Assembly: GCA_020025675.1 (NCBI GenBank)
Contig: JAHHRS010000001.1
Coordinates: 1-64,000 of the forward strand
Direction: 5' to 3'
Source: Oscillospiraceae bacterium
GTDB taxonomy: Bacteria; Bacillota; Clostridia; Oscillospirales; Oscillospiraceae
Length of the DNA stretch: 64,000 nt
Below are positions 33,431 through 42,299 of this stretch, one piece after another. Position numbers and translations under genes: made by a program. The notes under the pieces are model-generated. The model had not been told where the DNA came from and searched no databases. It worked only from the letters and a program-made list of their open reading frames with translations. Positions within the stretch are counted from its first letter, which is position 1. Every line of letters starts with the position of its first letter.

Positions 33431-34269
33431 AAGAGTATTTAAAGAAAAACGGAATACGCATTGGGGTAATTGTTCTGGCCGTTGCACTATTGATTGGCCT
33501 GAGCGCCGCTGCAAGAGGCGGAAATGTTAGTTTCCTTCAAAATGCTACCGGAGTTATTAAAGCCCCGTTACAGAAGGTGCTGAGCTCCGCCGTAAACTGG
33601 TTTGACAGTATTTACGGTTACCTTTACGATTATGAATCTCTTATGGCTGAAAATGAGTCACTGAGAGCCCAGCTGGCTGATGCGCAAAAATCCGCCCGTG
33701 AAGGTATAGAGGCAACGGAAGAAAATAACAGACTGAGACAGCTCTTGAATTTGCAGGAAAAGCATACCGACTATGAGATGGAGTCCTGCAAGGTTGTGCT
33801 GTGGTCTTCCTCTAACTGGTCATCTTCATTTACTATAAGTAAAGGCAAAAGTTCCGGCATAGAGCTGGGCGACCCGGTAGTTACCGAGTACGGCGTACTG
33901 GTAGGTCAGGTTACTGAGCTTGGCGAAACATGGGCAACCGTAAGCACACTTATAGACGCCGACATGAGCGTGGGCGCATATGTGGGTTCAACAGGAAGCT
34001 CAGGCCTTGTTGTGGGTGAATTTTCCCTCATGAAAGAAAAACAGGCAAAGCTCACCTTCCTTGCAGACGGAGCACAGATATATGTTGGAGACGAGGTTTT
34101 GACCTCCGGCTCCGGCGGATCTTTTCCTGCGGGACTTGTTATAGGAACTATAAGCAATATTCAGACTGAAGCCGGCGGACAGATAGAGTACGGCATAGTT
34201 ACACCTCAGTGTGATTTGGATTCACTGGTACAGGTGTTTATAATAAAGAGCTATGAAGTGGTGGAATAA
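33427..34269 (+). CDS. mreC: Rod shape-determining protein MreC
   Basis: 280-residue cell-shape protein linking MreB filaments to the periplasmic wall synthesis complex. One N-terminal membrane helix (about 9-26), a coiled coil (about 62-110: SLMAENESLRAQL...ENNRLRQLL), then the beta-barrel domain (VEYGVLVGQV-type segments; SGLVVGEFSL). TTG start overlaps the maf stop (TTGA), so it is coupled. Normal length. No mreB is in the window. Confidence 0.92.
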   Translation: MKEYLKKNGIRIGVIVLAVALLIGLSAAARGGNVSFLQNATGVIKAPLQKVLSSAVNWFDSIYGYLYDYESLMAENESLRAQLADAQKSAREGIEATEENNRLRQLLNLQEKHTDYEMESCKVVLWSSSNWSSSFTISKGKSSGIELGDPVVTEYGVLVGQVTELGETWATVSTLIDADMSVGAYVGSTGSSGLVVGEFSLMKEKQAKLTFLADGAQIYVGDEVLTSGSGGSFPAGLVIGTISNIQTEAGGQIEYGIVTPQCDLDSLVQVFIIKSYEVVE

Positions 34270-34272
34270 GCC

Positions 34273-34767
34273 TTGAAAGAAATTATTGCAAAAGTCAATA
34301 TTAAAAGAGTTCTCTATTATCTGCTCTACATGTTTCTTGCCCTTGTGTGCCAGAACATGCTCTTTACGCAGTTTAGACTTTTTGGCATTTGTCCTATGGT
34401 TCTGCCTGCTGTGGCTGTGGCTGTGGGTATGTTTGAAGGTGCCACATGGGGCTCGGTTTTTGCTCTTGTCATGGGAGTATTTGCGGATATGTCTTTTGTG
34501 GAAAATGCCACTATGTTCACCGTATTATTCCCGGCAATAGCTTTTGCCGCCGGCTTCGTGTCACAATTTTTTATAAACAGGCGTTTCTTTGCATACATGC
34601 TTACGGCTTTTGCGGCTCTTCTTTTAACAGCAGTGGTACAGATGATAAAGATTGTGTTAATTGACGGCTGGGCCTCTGCCATGCTTGTAACCGTTCTGCT
34701 CCAGACTATTTTTTCACTGCCACCGGCGGTGCTTGCGTACTTTCCGCCGGCAAAGTGGATAGAGTGA
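34273..34767 (+). CDS. mreD: Rod shape-determining protein MreD
   Basis: 164 residues, five or six hydrophobic helices, directly after mreC by 3 bases with a TTG start. Sequence is poorly conserved in the family, but the length, hydrophobicity and position between mreC and mrdA are diagnostic. Confidence 0.88.
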   Translation: MKEIIAKVNIKRVLYYLLYMFLALVCQNMLFTQFRLFGICPMVLPAVAVAVGMFEGATWGSVFALVMGVFADMSFVENATMFTVLFPAIAFAAGFVSQFFINRRFFAYMLTAFAALLLTAVVQMIKIVLIDGWASAMLVTVLLQTIFSLPPAVLAYFPPAKWIE

Positions 34768-34825
34768 GTCATAGAACCGGAAACGTTACGCTTAGAGCAG
34801 ATTATATCCTGAGAAAGGACAGTAT

Positions 34826-36964
34826 ATGAACAGAACCATCAAACCGGCGCGTCTTGCGGCGCTTGCCATATTTTTTTCTCTCCTACTTATAATATACCTT
34901 GTATTTCTCTATAAGCTTCAGATAATTGAAGGCGAAGATTACTATAATCAGAGCAATGAAGTAAAAAATGTTAAGCGGGATGTCACTGCAGCCAGAGGCG
35001 ATATTCTTGACCGCTATGGCAGAGTGCTGGTCAGCAATAAGGAATGCTATAACCTTAAAATAGATACTGACAAGCTTTTTGCAAACGAAGACCCCAATGC
35101 TGTTATTCTGGAGCTGGTTGAGCTGGTTGAGAGCTACGGGGATAAATATACGGACGATCTGCCCATATCCGCTGCCCCTCCGTTTGAGTATGACAAAGAC
35201 ATGACCGAAATTGAAAAGACCATGCTGAAGGCATACTTTGAAGATAAAAAGGATTCTATTAAGGCGGCGGGATTACCTCCCGAACCATCGGCGGTTGAGC
35301 TTATGAGCTATATGCGTACAAGATATGATATAGACAACAAGTATTCCGCAGAGCAAATGCGAATAATCGCCGGTGTTCGATATTCAATTAACGTCCGCTA
35401 TGCTGTAAATACCGCAGATTATATTTTTGTTGAGGACGCTTCCATGCAGCTCATTACTTCCATTATGGAGAGAAAGCTTGTTGGTATTCAGGTGGAGCGG
35501 GCATATGTGAGAGACTATGCCACGGAGTACGCAGCACATATTTTGGGATATGTGGGCCTTATGACTCAGGAGGAGTTTGAAAAATACTCCCTGAAGGACT
35601 ATGCCAACAACGCTATGGTAGGTAAGGACGGTGCAGAATACGCATTTGAAGAATATTTGCACGGAAAAGACGGTAAGGTTACGGAGATAAGGACTCCCTC
35701 AGGTACGGTGCTAAGTACGGTGTATGACCAAGAACCGGTACCCGGAAACCATGTGTATCTTACTCTTGACCTTGCACTTCAGGAACAGGTGGAAAGAATT
35801 CTTGATAACGGTGTAAATGACCTTATAGCTACCAGAGCTCAAAAGCGGGAGGAAGAAAAAGCCCGAGGAGAATTTAACCCTGAGCTTAAAGACGAAATTA
35901 CAGGTGCCGCCGCAGTTGTAGTAGATGTTAAAAGCGGCTCACCCCTTGCAATAGCAAGCTGGCCTACCTATGATGTATCACGCATTATGGAGGACTATCA
36001 AGAGCTTATGGAGGCACCGAATACCCCGCTCTTTAACCGTGCGCTTATGGGTGCTTACGCTCCGGGTTCTACATTTAAGCCATGTACCGCAATCGCAAGC
36101 CTGAGTGAAGGCATTATAAATACTGAGCAGAAGATTAAATGCGAAGGTGTTTACACAAGGTACGCCGCCGAGGGTTACGCACCTGAATGCTGGATTTGGA
36201 ACGCAGGTAAAAAGGGCGAACATTATACGCACCCTGAGGAAAATGTGATAGATGCTATAAAAGACTCCTGCAACTACTACTTCTACACAGTCAGCCATGA
36301 CCTGGGCGTTGATAAAATGGGTGAGTATGCCCGTAATCTGGGACTTGGTGTAAGTACAGGTATTGAACTTACGGAAACCAAGGGTAACATGTCTAATCAG
36401 CAAAACCATATTGACTTTGCCGGAGTTGCCGAGTGGCGAATCGGTGATACGCTGCAGGCAGGTATAGGACAGTCCGATAGTATTTTCTCTCCCTTGCAGA
36501 TAGCAGAGTACTGTGCCGCAATTGCAAACGGAGGCCACCGCTATTCTGCATCTATACTGAAGTCTGTGCGAAGCTTTGACTTCAGTGAAAAAATATACGA
36601 GCGTGAGCCGGAAGAGCTCAGCACCGTAAAATCTGCCGATTATAACTGGGCAGCCATCCATGAGGGCATGTACGAAGTGCTTCATGACTGGGGAAATGAA
36701 CTCAATGCCAAAACATGGGCAAACTGCGAATGGGACTGCGCAGGTAAGACCGGAACGGCGCAGAAAGGTGAAAATATCACAAACGACGGTATTTTTATTT
36801 GCTACGGCCCCTACGAAGATCCCCAGATTGCAATAGCTGTTGTAGTTGAGCGAGGCCACGCCGGCGGCGAGATTCAGTTTATAGCAAGAAATATAATGGA
36901 TGCCTATATTAACCTTTCAAAGTACAGTGATACTTCCGAAGCGGAAATGAATATTTTGAAGTAA
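34826..36964 (+). CDS. mrdA: Penicillin-binding protein 2 (elongation transpeptidase)
   Basis: 712-residue class B PBP that cross-links peptidoglycan in the elongasome. One N-terminal membrane helix (about 9-28), a dimerisation domain with RGDILDRYGRVL (about 57-68), and the transpeptidase domain: S415-T-F-K418 in YAPGSTFKP, SCN in KDSCNYYFY, KTG in CAGKTGTAQ. ATG after AAAGGAC. Follows mreD by 58 bases; part of the maf-mreCD-mrdA cluster typical of rod-shaped bacteria. Confidence 0.94.
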   Translation: MNRTIKPARLAALAIFFSLLLIIYLVFLYKLQIIEGEDYYNQSNEVKNVKRDVTAARGDILDRYGRVLVSNKECYNLKIDTDKLFANEDPNAVILELVELVESYGDKYTDDLPISAAPPFEYDKDMTEIEKTMLKAYFEDKKDSIKAAGLPPEPSAVELMSYMRTRYDIDNKYSAEQMRIIAGVRYSINVRYAVNTADYIFVEDASMQLITSIMERKLVGIQVERAYVRDYATEYAAHILGYVGLMTQEEFEKYSLKDYANNAMVGKDGAEYAFEEYLHGKDGKVTEIRTPSGTVLSTVYDQEPVPGNHVYLTLDLALQEQVERILDNGVNDLIATRAQKREEEKARGEFNPELKDEITGAAAVVVDVKSGSPLAIASWPTYDVSRIMEDYQELMEAPNTPLFNRALMGAYAPGSTFKPCTAIASLSEGIINTEQKIKCEGVYTRYAAEGYAPECWIWNAGKKGEHYTHPEENVIDAIKDSCNYYFYTVSHDLGVDKMGEYARNLGLGVSTGIELTETKGNMSNQQNHIDFAGVAEWRIGDTLQAGIGQSDSIFSPLQIAEYCAAIANGGHRYSASILKSVRSFDFSEKIYEREPEELSTVKSADYNWAAIHEGMYEVLHDWGNELNAKTWANCEWDCAGKTGTAQKGENITNDGIFICYGPYEDPQIAIAVVVERGHAGGEIQFIARNIMDAYINLSKYSDTSEAEMNILK

Positions 36965-36981
36965 CAAAGGCAATTAAAGTA

Positions 36982-37010
36982 TTGAAAGTTAAAAAGGCAA
37001 CGTTTATAAT
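36982..37010 (+). promoter_or_regulatory. Promoter of the MgsA-like gene
   Basis: TTGAAA (36982-36987), 17 bases, TATAAT (37005-37010). Confidence 0.72.
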
Positions 37011-37052
37011 GTAAGCGTTGAAGTGGATTTAGAGTAAGAAACGGAGAACAAC

Positions 37053-37457
37053 ATGAATATAGCACTAATGGCACATGACAGAAAAAAGGAGCTTATGGTC
37101 CAGTTTTGTATTGCATACTGCGGAATACTGGCTGAGCATAATCTCTGTGCCACCCATGTGACGGGAAAGCTGGTGTCCGAGGCCACAGGCTTGCCCATAA
37201 CATTATATCTGCATGCAGATCAGGGAGGTGCACAGCAAATCGGAGCACGCATTTCCTTTAACGAAATAGACTTGGTACTTTTCTTCTGCGATCCTATGAA
37301 CCCTAAGGGCTTTGAGGATATTAACAAAATAGAACGTCTTTGCGACCAGCATCAAATCCCCTTTGCAACAAATGCCGCAACTGCGGAGGTTCTTGTTCAG
37401 GGACTGAGACGGGGCGATCTGGATTGGCGTAATATTGTTAACCCCCAGAAGAGGTAA
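37053..37457 (+). CDS. Methylglyoxal synthase-like protein lacking the catalytic Asp
   Basis: 134 residues, aligned end to end with MgsA (dihydroxyacetone phosphate to methylglyoxal). The start MNIALMAHDRKK, ATGL, FFCDPMNP and IPFATNAATAE are conserved. But GGDQQ, which supplies the catalytic base (Asp71 of Escherichia coli), is GGAQQ here (Ala60); SGP before it is HAD; and the TGTTG phosphate loop reads THVTG. The fold is probably kept while standard MGS activity is doubtful. ATG after CGGAG. Own promoter; followed by hisS. A regulatory or different small-molecule-binding role is possible. Confidence 0.8.
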   Translation: MNIALMAHDRKKELMVQFCIAYCGILAEHNLCATHVTGKLVSEATGLPITLYLHADQGGAQQIGARISFNEIDLVLFFCDPMNPKGFEDINKIERLCDQHQIPFATNAATAEVLVQGLRRGDLDWRNIVNPQKR

Positions 37458-37478
37458 GCCTGAGCTTTGAAAAATCAA

Positions 37479-37500
37479 GGCGCGGCTGTATAGTCGCGCC
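37479..37500 (+). terminator. Weak hairpin between the MgsA-like gene and hisS
   Basis: 6-bp stem GGCGCG (37479-37484) with CGCGCC (37495-37500), no T tract. It may slow rather than stop transcription. Confidence 0.35.
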
Positions 37501-37544
37501 GTATTATAATGCCCTGATTTAAGTATGGGCGGAAAGGATAAAAA

Positions 37545-38900
37545 ATGGGAAAGGTTGCACCCCGCACCCTGTCAGGGTTTATGGAGCTCTTGCCTAAAGA
37601 GCAGATGAAAATGGAAAAAATGATGGAGGCTCTTCGTAAAAGCTATTCCACCTACGGCTTTACCCCATTGGATACTCCTGTTATAGAGGCATCGGAAGTC
37701 CTCCTTGCAAAAGGCGGCGGAGAGACTGAAAAGCAGATATACCGTTTCCAAAAAGGCGATAGTGACATTGCACTCCGCTTTGATCTGACGGTTCCCCTTG
37801 CAAAATATGTGGCCGCAAACTATGCAAAACTAAGTTTCCCATTCCGCCGTTACCAGATAGGAAAGGTTTACAGAGGCGAACGTGCCCAGAGAGGCCGCTT
37901 CCGTGAATTCTATCAGGCGGATATTGATATTATAGGCGACGGAAAACTTGATATAATAAACGAGGCAGAAATCCCTGCTATTATATATAATACATTTAAG
38001 ACTTTAGGAATTTCAAAATTCAAGATAAAAGTTAATAACCGCAAACTTTTAAACGGTTTTTACGCCATGAACGGCATGAGCGAAAAATCAGGCGATATTA
38101 TGCGCACAGTGGATAAGCTGGATAAAATAGGAGCAGACAAAGTAAAAAACCTGCTTATAGACGAGGTGAAGATGCTGCCCTGCAAGGCCGATAATGTTCT
38201 GGACTTTATGGCTATAAAAGGTACAAATGCGGAGGTTATCCAGCGTTTAAGCCTTTATAAAGGCATGGACGAGACTTTCGATCAGGGTCTCAGCGAGCTT
38301 ATTGAGGTCACAAAATACCTGTCCGCTTTCGGCGTACCTGAGGAGAATTTCGCTATTGACCTGACCATTGCACGAGGTCTTGACTATTATACCGGAACGG
38401 TCTATGAAACGGAAATGACTGAGCATCCGGAGATAGGCTCTGTATGCTCCGGCGGAAGGTATGACAATCTGGCTGAGTTCTACACCGATAAAAAGCTTCC
38501 CGGTGTTGGCATTTCCATCGGCCTTACAAGACTTTTTTACGTTTTGCAGGAGCAGGGACTTCTGTCTGACGATATGATAACTTCACCCTGCGATGTATTG
38601 GTTCTGCCTATGACTGAAGATATGGGTTATGCCATTTCTGCCGCTACCGGACTTCGCGGGGCAGGAATACGCACCCAGATATACGGCGAACAGAAAAAGT
38701 TCAAGGGTAAAATGAACTATGCCGATAAGATTGGCGTTCCTTACGTTGTCTTTGTTGGTGAAGACGAGATAAAAGAAAATATGCTTTCCGTTAAAGATAT
38801 GGAAAGCGGCCAGCAGATAAAGCTCACGGCAGAAGATGCAGTGAAGCTTATAAAGGAAAACATAGAGAGAAAAAACAGCGGCGCTGTAATTAAAGAATAA
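37545..38900 (+). CDS. hisS: Histidyl-tRNA synthetase
   Basis: 451-residue class II synthetase. Motif 1 near FTPLDTPVIEASEV, motif 2 FRRYQIGKVYRGERAQRGRFREF (about 100-122), the His-specific GLDYYTGTVYE (about 277-287), motif 3 LPGVGISIGLTRL (about 320), and a C-terminal anticodon-binding domain. ATG after GGAAAGG. The 87-base space upstream shows no T-box leader, so regulation differs from many Firmicute synthetase genes. Followed by aspS 36 bases later, the usual clostridial pair. Confidence 0.93.
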   Translation: MGKVAPRTLSGFMELLPKEQMKMEKMMEALRKSYSTYGFTPLDTPVIEASEVLLAKGGGETEKQIYRFQKGDSDIALRFDLTVPLAKYVAANYAKLSFPFRRYQIGKVYRGERAQRGRFREFYQADIDIIGDGKLDIINEAEIPAIIYNTFKTLGISKFKIKVNNRKLLNGFYAMNGMSEKSGDIMRTVDKLDKIGADKVKNLLIDEVKMLPCKADNVLDFMAIKGTNAEVIQRLSLYKGMDETFDQGLSELIEVTKYLSAFGVPEENFAIDLTIARGLDYYTGTVYETEMTEHPEIGSVCSGGRYDNLAEFYTDKKLPGVGISIGLTRLFYVLQEQGLLSDDMITSPCDVLVLPMTEDMGYAISAATGLRGAGIRTQIYGEQKKFKGKMNYADKIGVPYVVFVGEDEIKENMLSVKDMESGQQIKLTAEDAVKLIKENIERKNSGAVIKE

Positions 38901-38936
38901 GCGCTTATAATAAGAGATAAGGCAGGAGTAGAAATC

Positions 38937-40715
38937 ATGTTAAAGTCCCGTACACATACCTGTGACGAGCTCCGCATTGAAAATGTGGGAGAAAAAGTTA
39001 AAATAGTCGGATGGATGGAGAACGTCCGTGAAGTCGGCGGCAATCTGGCCTTTGTGGTTGTCCGTGACTTTTACGGAACAACTCAGGTGGTCTGCGAGAG
39101 CGAGGATATGCTCTCAATAGTAAAAAATCTCAATAAAGAATCCACCATTTCTGTTGAAGGTGTTGTTCGTGAGAGAGCCAGTAAAAACCCCAAGCAGAAT
39201 ACCGGCGATATTGAAGTTGTGCCCCAGAAGATTGAGGTTCTGGGCCGCTGCCGCTATAATGAGCTGCCGTTTGAAATTAACCGCAGCCGTGAGGCTGATG
39301 AGTCTCAGAGACTTAAATACCGTTATTTGGATTTGAGAAATCCTGCTGTTAAGAAGAATATAGTCCTGCGCTGCAATGTTGTATCCGCTCTCCGTCAGGC
39401 TATGACTGAGCAGGGATTTCTGGAGATTACCACTCCTATTCTTACCGCTTCTTCCCCTGAAGGCGCAAGAGACTATCTTGTTCCATCCAGAAAGCACCCC
39501 GGCAAGTTCTATGCTCTGCCTCAGGCTCCCCAGCAGTTTAAGCAGCTGCTTATGGCTTCGGGATTTGACAAATATTTCCAGATAGCACCATGCTTTCGTG
39601 ATGAGGACGCAAGAGGCGACCGTTCACCCGGTGAATTTTATCAGTTGGATATGGAAATGGCTTTCGCAGGACAGGAAGATGTTTTTGCTGTTCTTGAGGA
39701 AGTACTGCCACCGATTTTTGCAAAATACGGCACTTATAATATAGCTTCCACCGCTCCGTTCAAGCGCATACCTTACCTTGAGGCTATGGAGAAGTACGGC
39801 AGTGATAAGCCCGACCTCCGTATTGACCTGCTGGTTGACGATATAACCCAGCTTGTACAGGGTACAGAGTTCGGCCCATTTGCCGAGGGCAACACCGTTA
39901 AGGCCATTGCCGTCAGCGATTGCGACATGACAAGAAAGAATATAGACAAGCTCTGTGCAGACGTTGAGGTTCAGGCAGGCTGCAAGCCTTACTGGTTTAA
40001 AGTAGGCGATGACGGCGAATTTGCAGGCGGAGTCGCTAAATTCATAAACGACCGCAAAGAGGCCATTACCGAGAAGCTGGGTCTGAAACCAGGTTATCTG
40101 GTGGGCGTATGTGCCGGTAAAAAAGAAACTGCTCAGAAAACTGCCGGTGTAATGCGCAAAATGCTGGGCGCAGCTGTTCCCGGACATATGGACAGAGAAC
40201 GCTATGAGTTTTGCTGGATAGTTGATTTTCCCATGTACGAGATAGGCGAGGAGAGCGGCGAACTTGAATTCTGCCACAACCCCTTCTCCATGCCTTCCGG
40301 CGGTCTGGATATACTGCTCAAGGCTGAGCGCGGAGAGGTAGATCCACTTACCATTACCGCCGACCAGTATGACCTTGTATGCAACGGTATTGAGCTTTCT
40401 TCCGGAGCTGTGCGTAACCATGACCCGGAAATAATGATAAAGGCCTTTGAAATGGTGAGACTTGGTGAAGAGGACGTAAAGAAGAAGTTCCCTGCCATGT
40501 ACAATGCCTTCTGCTACGGCGCACCCCCTCATGCCGGTATTGCCCCCGGTGTTGACCGTATGGTTATGCTCCTTGCCGGTGAGGACAGCATAAGAGAGGT
40601 TATTCCTTTCCCCATGAATAAAAACGCTCAGGACGTGATGATGGGCGCACCTTCCTTTGTGGAGCCGAAACAGCTTGAAGAGCTGAACATCGCCTGCACC
40701 AAAGAGGAAGAGTAA
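38937..40715 (+). CDS. aspS: Aspartyl-tRNA synthetase
   Basis: 592-residue bacterial-type class II synthetase with an N-terminal OB-fold anticodon domain, motif 2 FRDEDARGDRSPGEFYQLDMEM (about 220-241), the bacterial GAD insertion (about 290-400) and motif 3 GIAPGVDRMVMLL (about 533-545). Whether it also charges tRNA-Asn depends on asnS/gatCAB, which are not in the window. ATG after CAGGAG. Confidence 0.95.
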   Translation: MLKSRTHTCDELRIENVGEKVKIVGWMENVREVGGNLAFVVVRDFYGTTQVVCESEDMLSIVKNLNKESTISVEGVVRERASKNPKQNTGDIEVVPQKIEVLGRCRYNELPFEINRSREADESQRLKYRYLDLRNPAVKKNIVLRCNVVSALRQAMTEQGFLEITTPILTASSPEGARDYLVPSRKHPGKFYALPQAPQQFKQLLMASGFDKYFQIAPCFRDEDARGDRSPGEFYQLDMEMAFAGQEDVFAVLEEVLPPIFAKYGTYNIASTAPFKRIPYLEAMEKYGSDKPDLRIDLLVDDITQLVQGTEFGPFAEGNTVKAIAVSDCDMTRKNIDKLCADVEVQAGCKPYWFKVGDDGEFAGGVAKFINDRKEAITEKLGLKPGYLVGVCAGKKETAQKTAGVMRKMLGAAVPGHMDRERYEFCWIVDFPMYEIGEESGELEFCHNPFSMPSGGLDILLKAERGEVDPLTITADQYDLVCNGIELSSGAVRNHDPEIMIKAFEMVRLGEEDVKKKFPAMYNAFCYGAPPHAGIAPGVDRMVMLLAGEDSIREVIPFPMNKNAQDVMMGAPSFVEPKQLEELNIACTKEEE

Positions 40716-40724
40716 TATAAAATT

Positions 40725-40750
40725 AAGCCCCAGAGCTTCCTCTGGGGCTT
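40725..40750 (+). terminator. Hairpin after aspS
   Basis: Perfect 11-bp stem AAGCCCCAGAG (40725-40735) with CTCTGGGGCTT (40740-40750), loop CTTC, followed by TAAAGG, so the T tract is poor. It may partly uncouple comM-thiI-cinA from hisS-aspS. Confidence 0.6.
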
Positions 40751-40773
40751 TAAAGGTTTAATAGGAGGACACG

Positions 40774-42285
40774 ATGTTTTCCAAAGTAAGAAGCTTCGGC
40801 GTCAGCGGCGTCGGCGGTTACAACGTTACGGTAGAGGTTTATATTACAAACGGTCTCCCATCCTTTGAAGTGGTTGGGCTGCCGGACGTTGCAGTTAAAG
40901 AATCCAGAGAGCGTGTCAGAGCCGCCATAAAAAATAACGGCTACCGTTTTCCGGTAAGCCGTATGACAATAAATCTTGCCCCCGCTGATAAGAAAAAGGC
41001 AGGTACTATGTACGACCTTCCTATGCTTATCGGTATTCTTTCAGCCGTCGGTGATATTGAAAATCCCGGGGAGGACTGCGCCTTTATCGGTGAACTCTCC
41101 CTGACAGGAGAGCTTCGCCCTGTGCAGGGTGCCTTGCCCATGGCTATTGAGGCTATGAGAAGCGGAGTAAAAAAACTGTTTGTTCCCTATGACAACGGCC
41201 CTGAGGCTGCCTTTGCAAGAGAAATTTCGGTATATCCCGTTAAGGATGTGGCTCAGCTTATAAAGCACCTTAAAGGGGAGCGGATGATAGAAGAGGCAGC
41301 TGCGCCGGAAACAGAAAGTAAAGAGGAAAATCTTCCGGATTTTGCAGATGTTAAAGGACAGGAAAATGTAAAGCGGGCTTTTGAGATAGCAGCGGCAGGG
41401 GGACACAATATCCTGCTGATAGGCCCTCCGGGAGCCGGTAAGTCAATGATGGCAAAACGGCTTCCAACAATTTTGCCTGACATGAGCAGGGAGGAGATAA
41501 TAGAGTGTACGGAAATACATTCTGTATCCGGTCTTACAAGCAGAGAAAGACCCATAGTATCACAGAGACCTTTCCGCTCACCTCACCATACCGTCTCGGC
41601 GGCAGGATTATCAGGCGGGGGAACAGTACCAAAACCCGGAGAAATCAGCCTTGCCCATAACGGAGTACTGTTTTTAGATGAAATGCCGGAATTCAGAAGC
41701 GATGTTTTGGAGGTGCTCCGCCAGCCTTTGGAGGACGGCGAGGTAACCGTGTCAAGAGTTTCAGGCACATTTACATTTCCAAGCCGTTTTATGCTGGTAT
41801 GTGCCATGAACCCGTGTAAGTGCGGATGGTACGGTCACCCTTCGGGAAGATGCAAATGTTCGGAAAAGGATGTACGCCGTTATCACAGCAGAATTTCAGG
41901 GCCGCTTCTTGACAGAATTGATATAATAGTTGAGGTTCCGGCGCTGGAATACGAGGAATTGAGGCGAAGAGAACAGGCGGAAAGTTCAGCCATGATAAAA
42001 AAGCGGGTAAATGCTGCAAGAGACATACAGAGAAAACGTTACGGCGAGAACTCCACCATGTGCAACGCCCATGCCGGAAGCAGAGAGCTGAGAGAATTCT
42101 GCACATTAGGTGAAGAGTCTGAAAGTCTTATGAAGGGTGCTTTTGACTCAATGGGACTTTCTGCCAGAAGCTATGACAGAATTTTAAGAGTAGCCAGAAC
42201 TATTGCAGATTTGGCAGGTGAGGAAAACATAGGCCCTGAGCACATTGCCGAGGCTATACAGTACAGAAGCTACGAGTTTATTTAA
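40774..42285 (+). CDS. comM: YifB/ComM family Mg-chelatase-like AAA+ ATPase
   Basis: 503 residues. ComM is a hexameric helicase promoting branch migration during natural transformation; many non-competent bacteria keep it. An N-terminal Lon-like S5 domain (to about 165), then AAA+ with Walker A GPPGAGKSM (about 215-223), Walker B VLFLDEMPEF, the zinc-like CAMNPCKCGWYGHPSGRCKC (about 344-363) and a C-terminal Mg-chelatase subdomain. ATG after AGGAGG. First of a comM-thiI-cinA operon. Confidence 0.92.
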   Translation: MFSKVRSFGVSGVGGYNVTVEVYITNGLPSFEVVGLPDVAVKESRERVRAAIKNNGYRFPVSRMTINLAPADKKKAGTMYDLPMLIGILSAVGDIENPGEDCAFIGELSLTGELRPVQGALPMAIEAMRSGVKKLFVPYDNGPEAAFAREISVYPVKDVAQLIKHLKGERMIEEAAAPETESKEENLPDFADVKGQENVKRAFEIAAAGGHNILLIGPPGAGKSMMAKRLPTILPDMSREEIIECTEIHSVSGLTSRERPIVSQRPFRSPHHTVSAAGLSGGGTVPKPGEISLAHNGVLFLDEMPEFRSDVLEVLRQPLEDGEVTVSRVSGTFTFPSRFMLVCAMNPCKCGWYGHPSGRCKCSEKDVRRYHSRISGPLLDRIDIIVEVPALEYEELRRREQAESSAMIKKRVNAARDIQRKRYGENSTMCNAHAGSRELREFCTLGEESESLMKGAFDSMGLSARSYDRILRVARTIADLAGEENIGPEHIAEAIQYRSYEFI

Positions 42286-42299
42286 AAAGAGGAAAATTT

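Noticed and set aside
35978..36859. 293-codon open frame antisense to mrdA
   Set aside because: Antisense shadow of a clear PBP2 gene; Cys-rich nonsense-like sequence with no recognisable domain.
37458..37544. T-box leader for hisS
   Set aside because: Only 87 bases are available, with one weak hairpin and no T-box sequence.
39624..40532. 302-codon open frame antisense to aspS
   Set aside because: Antisense shadow; no promoter, ribosome site or family resemblance.
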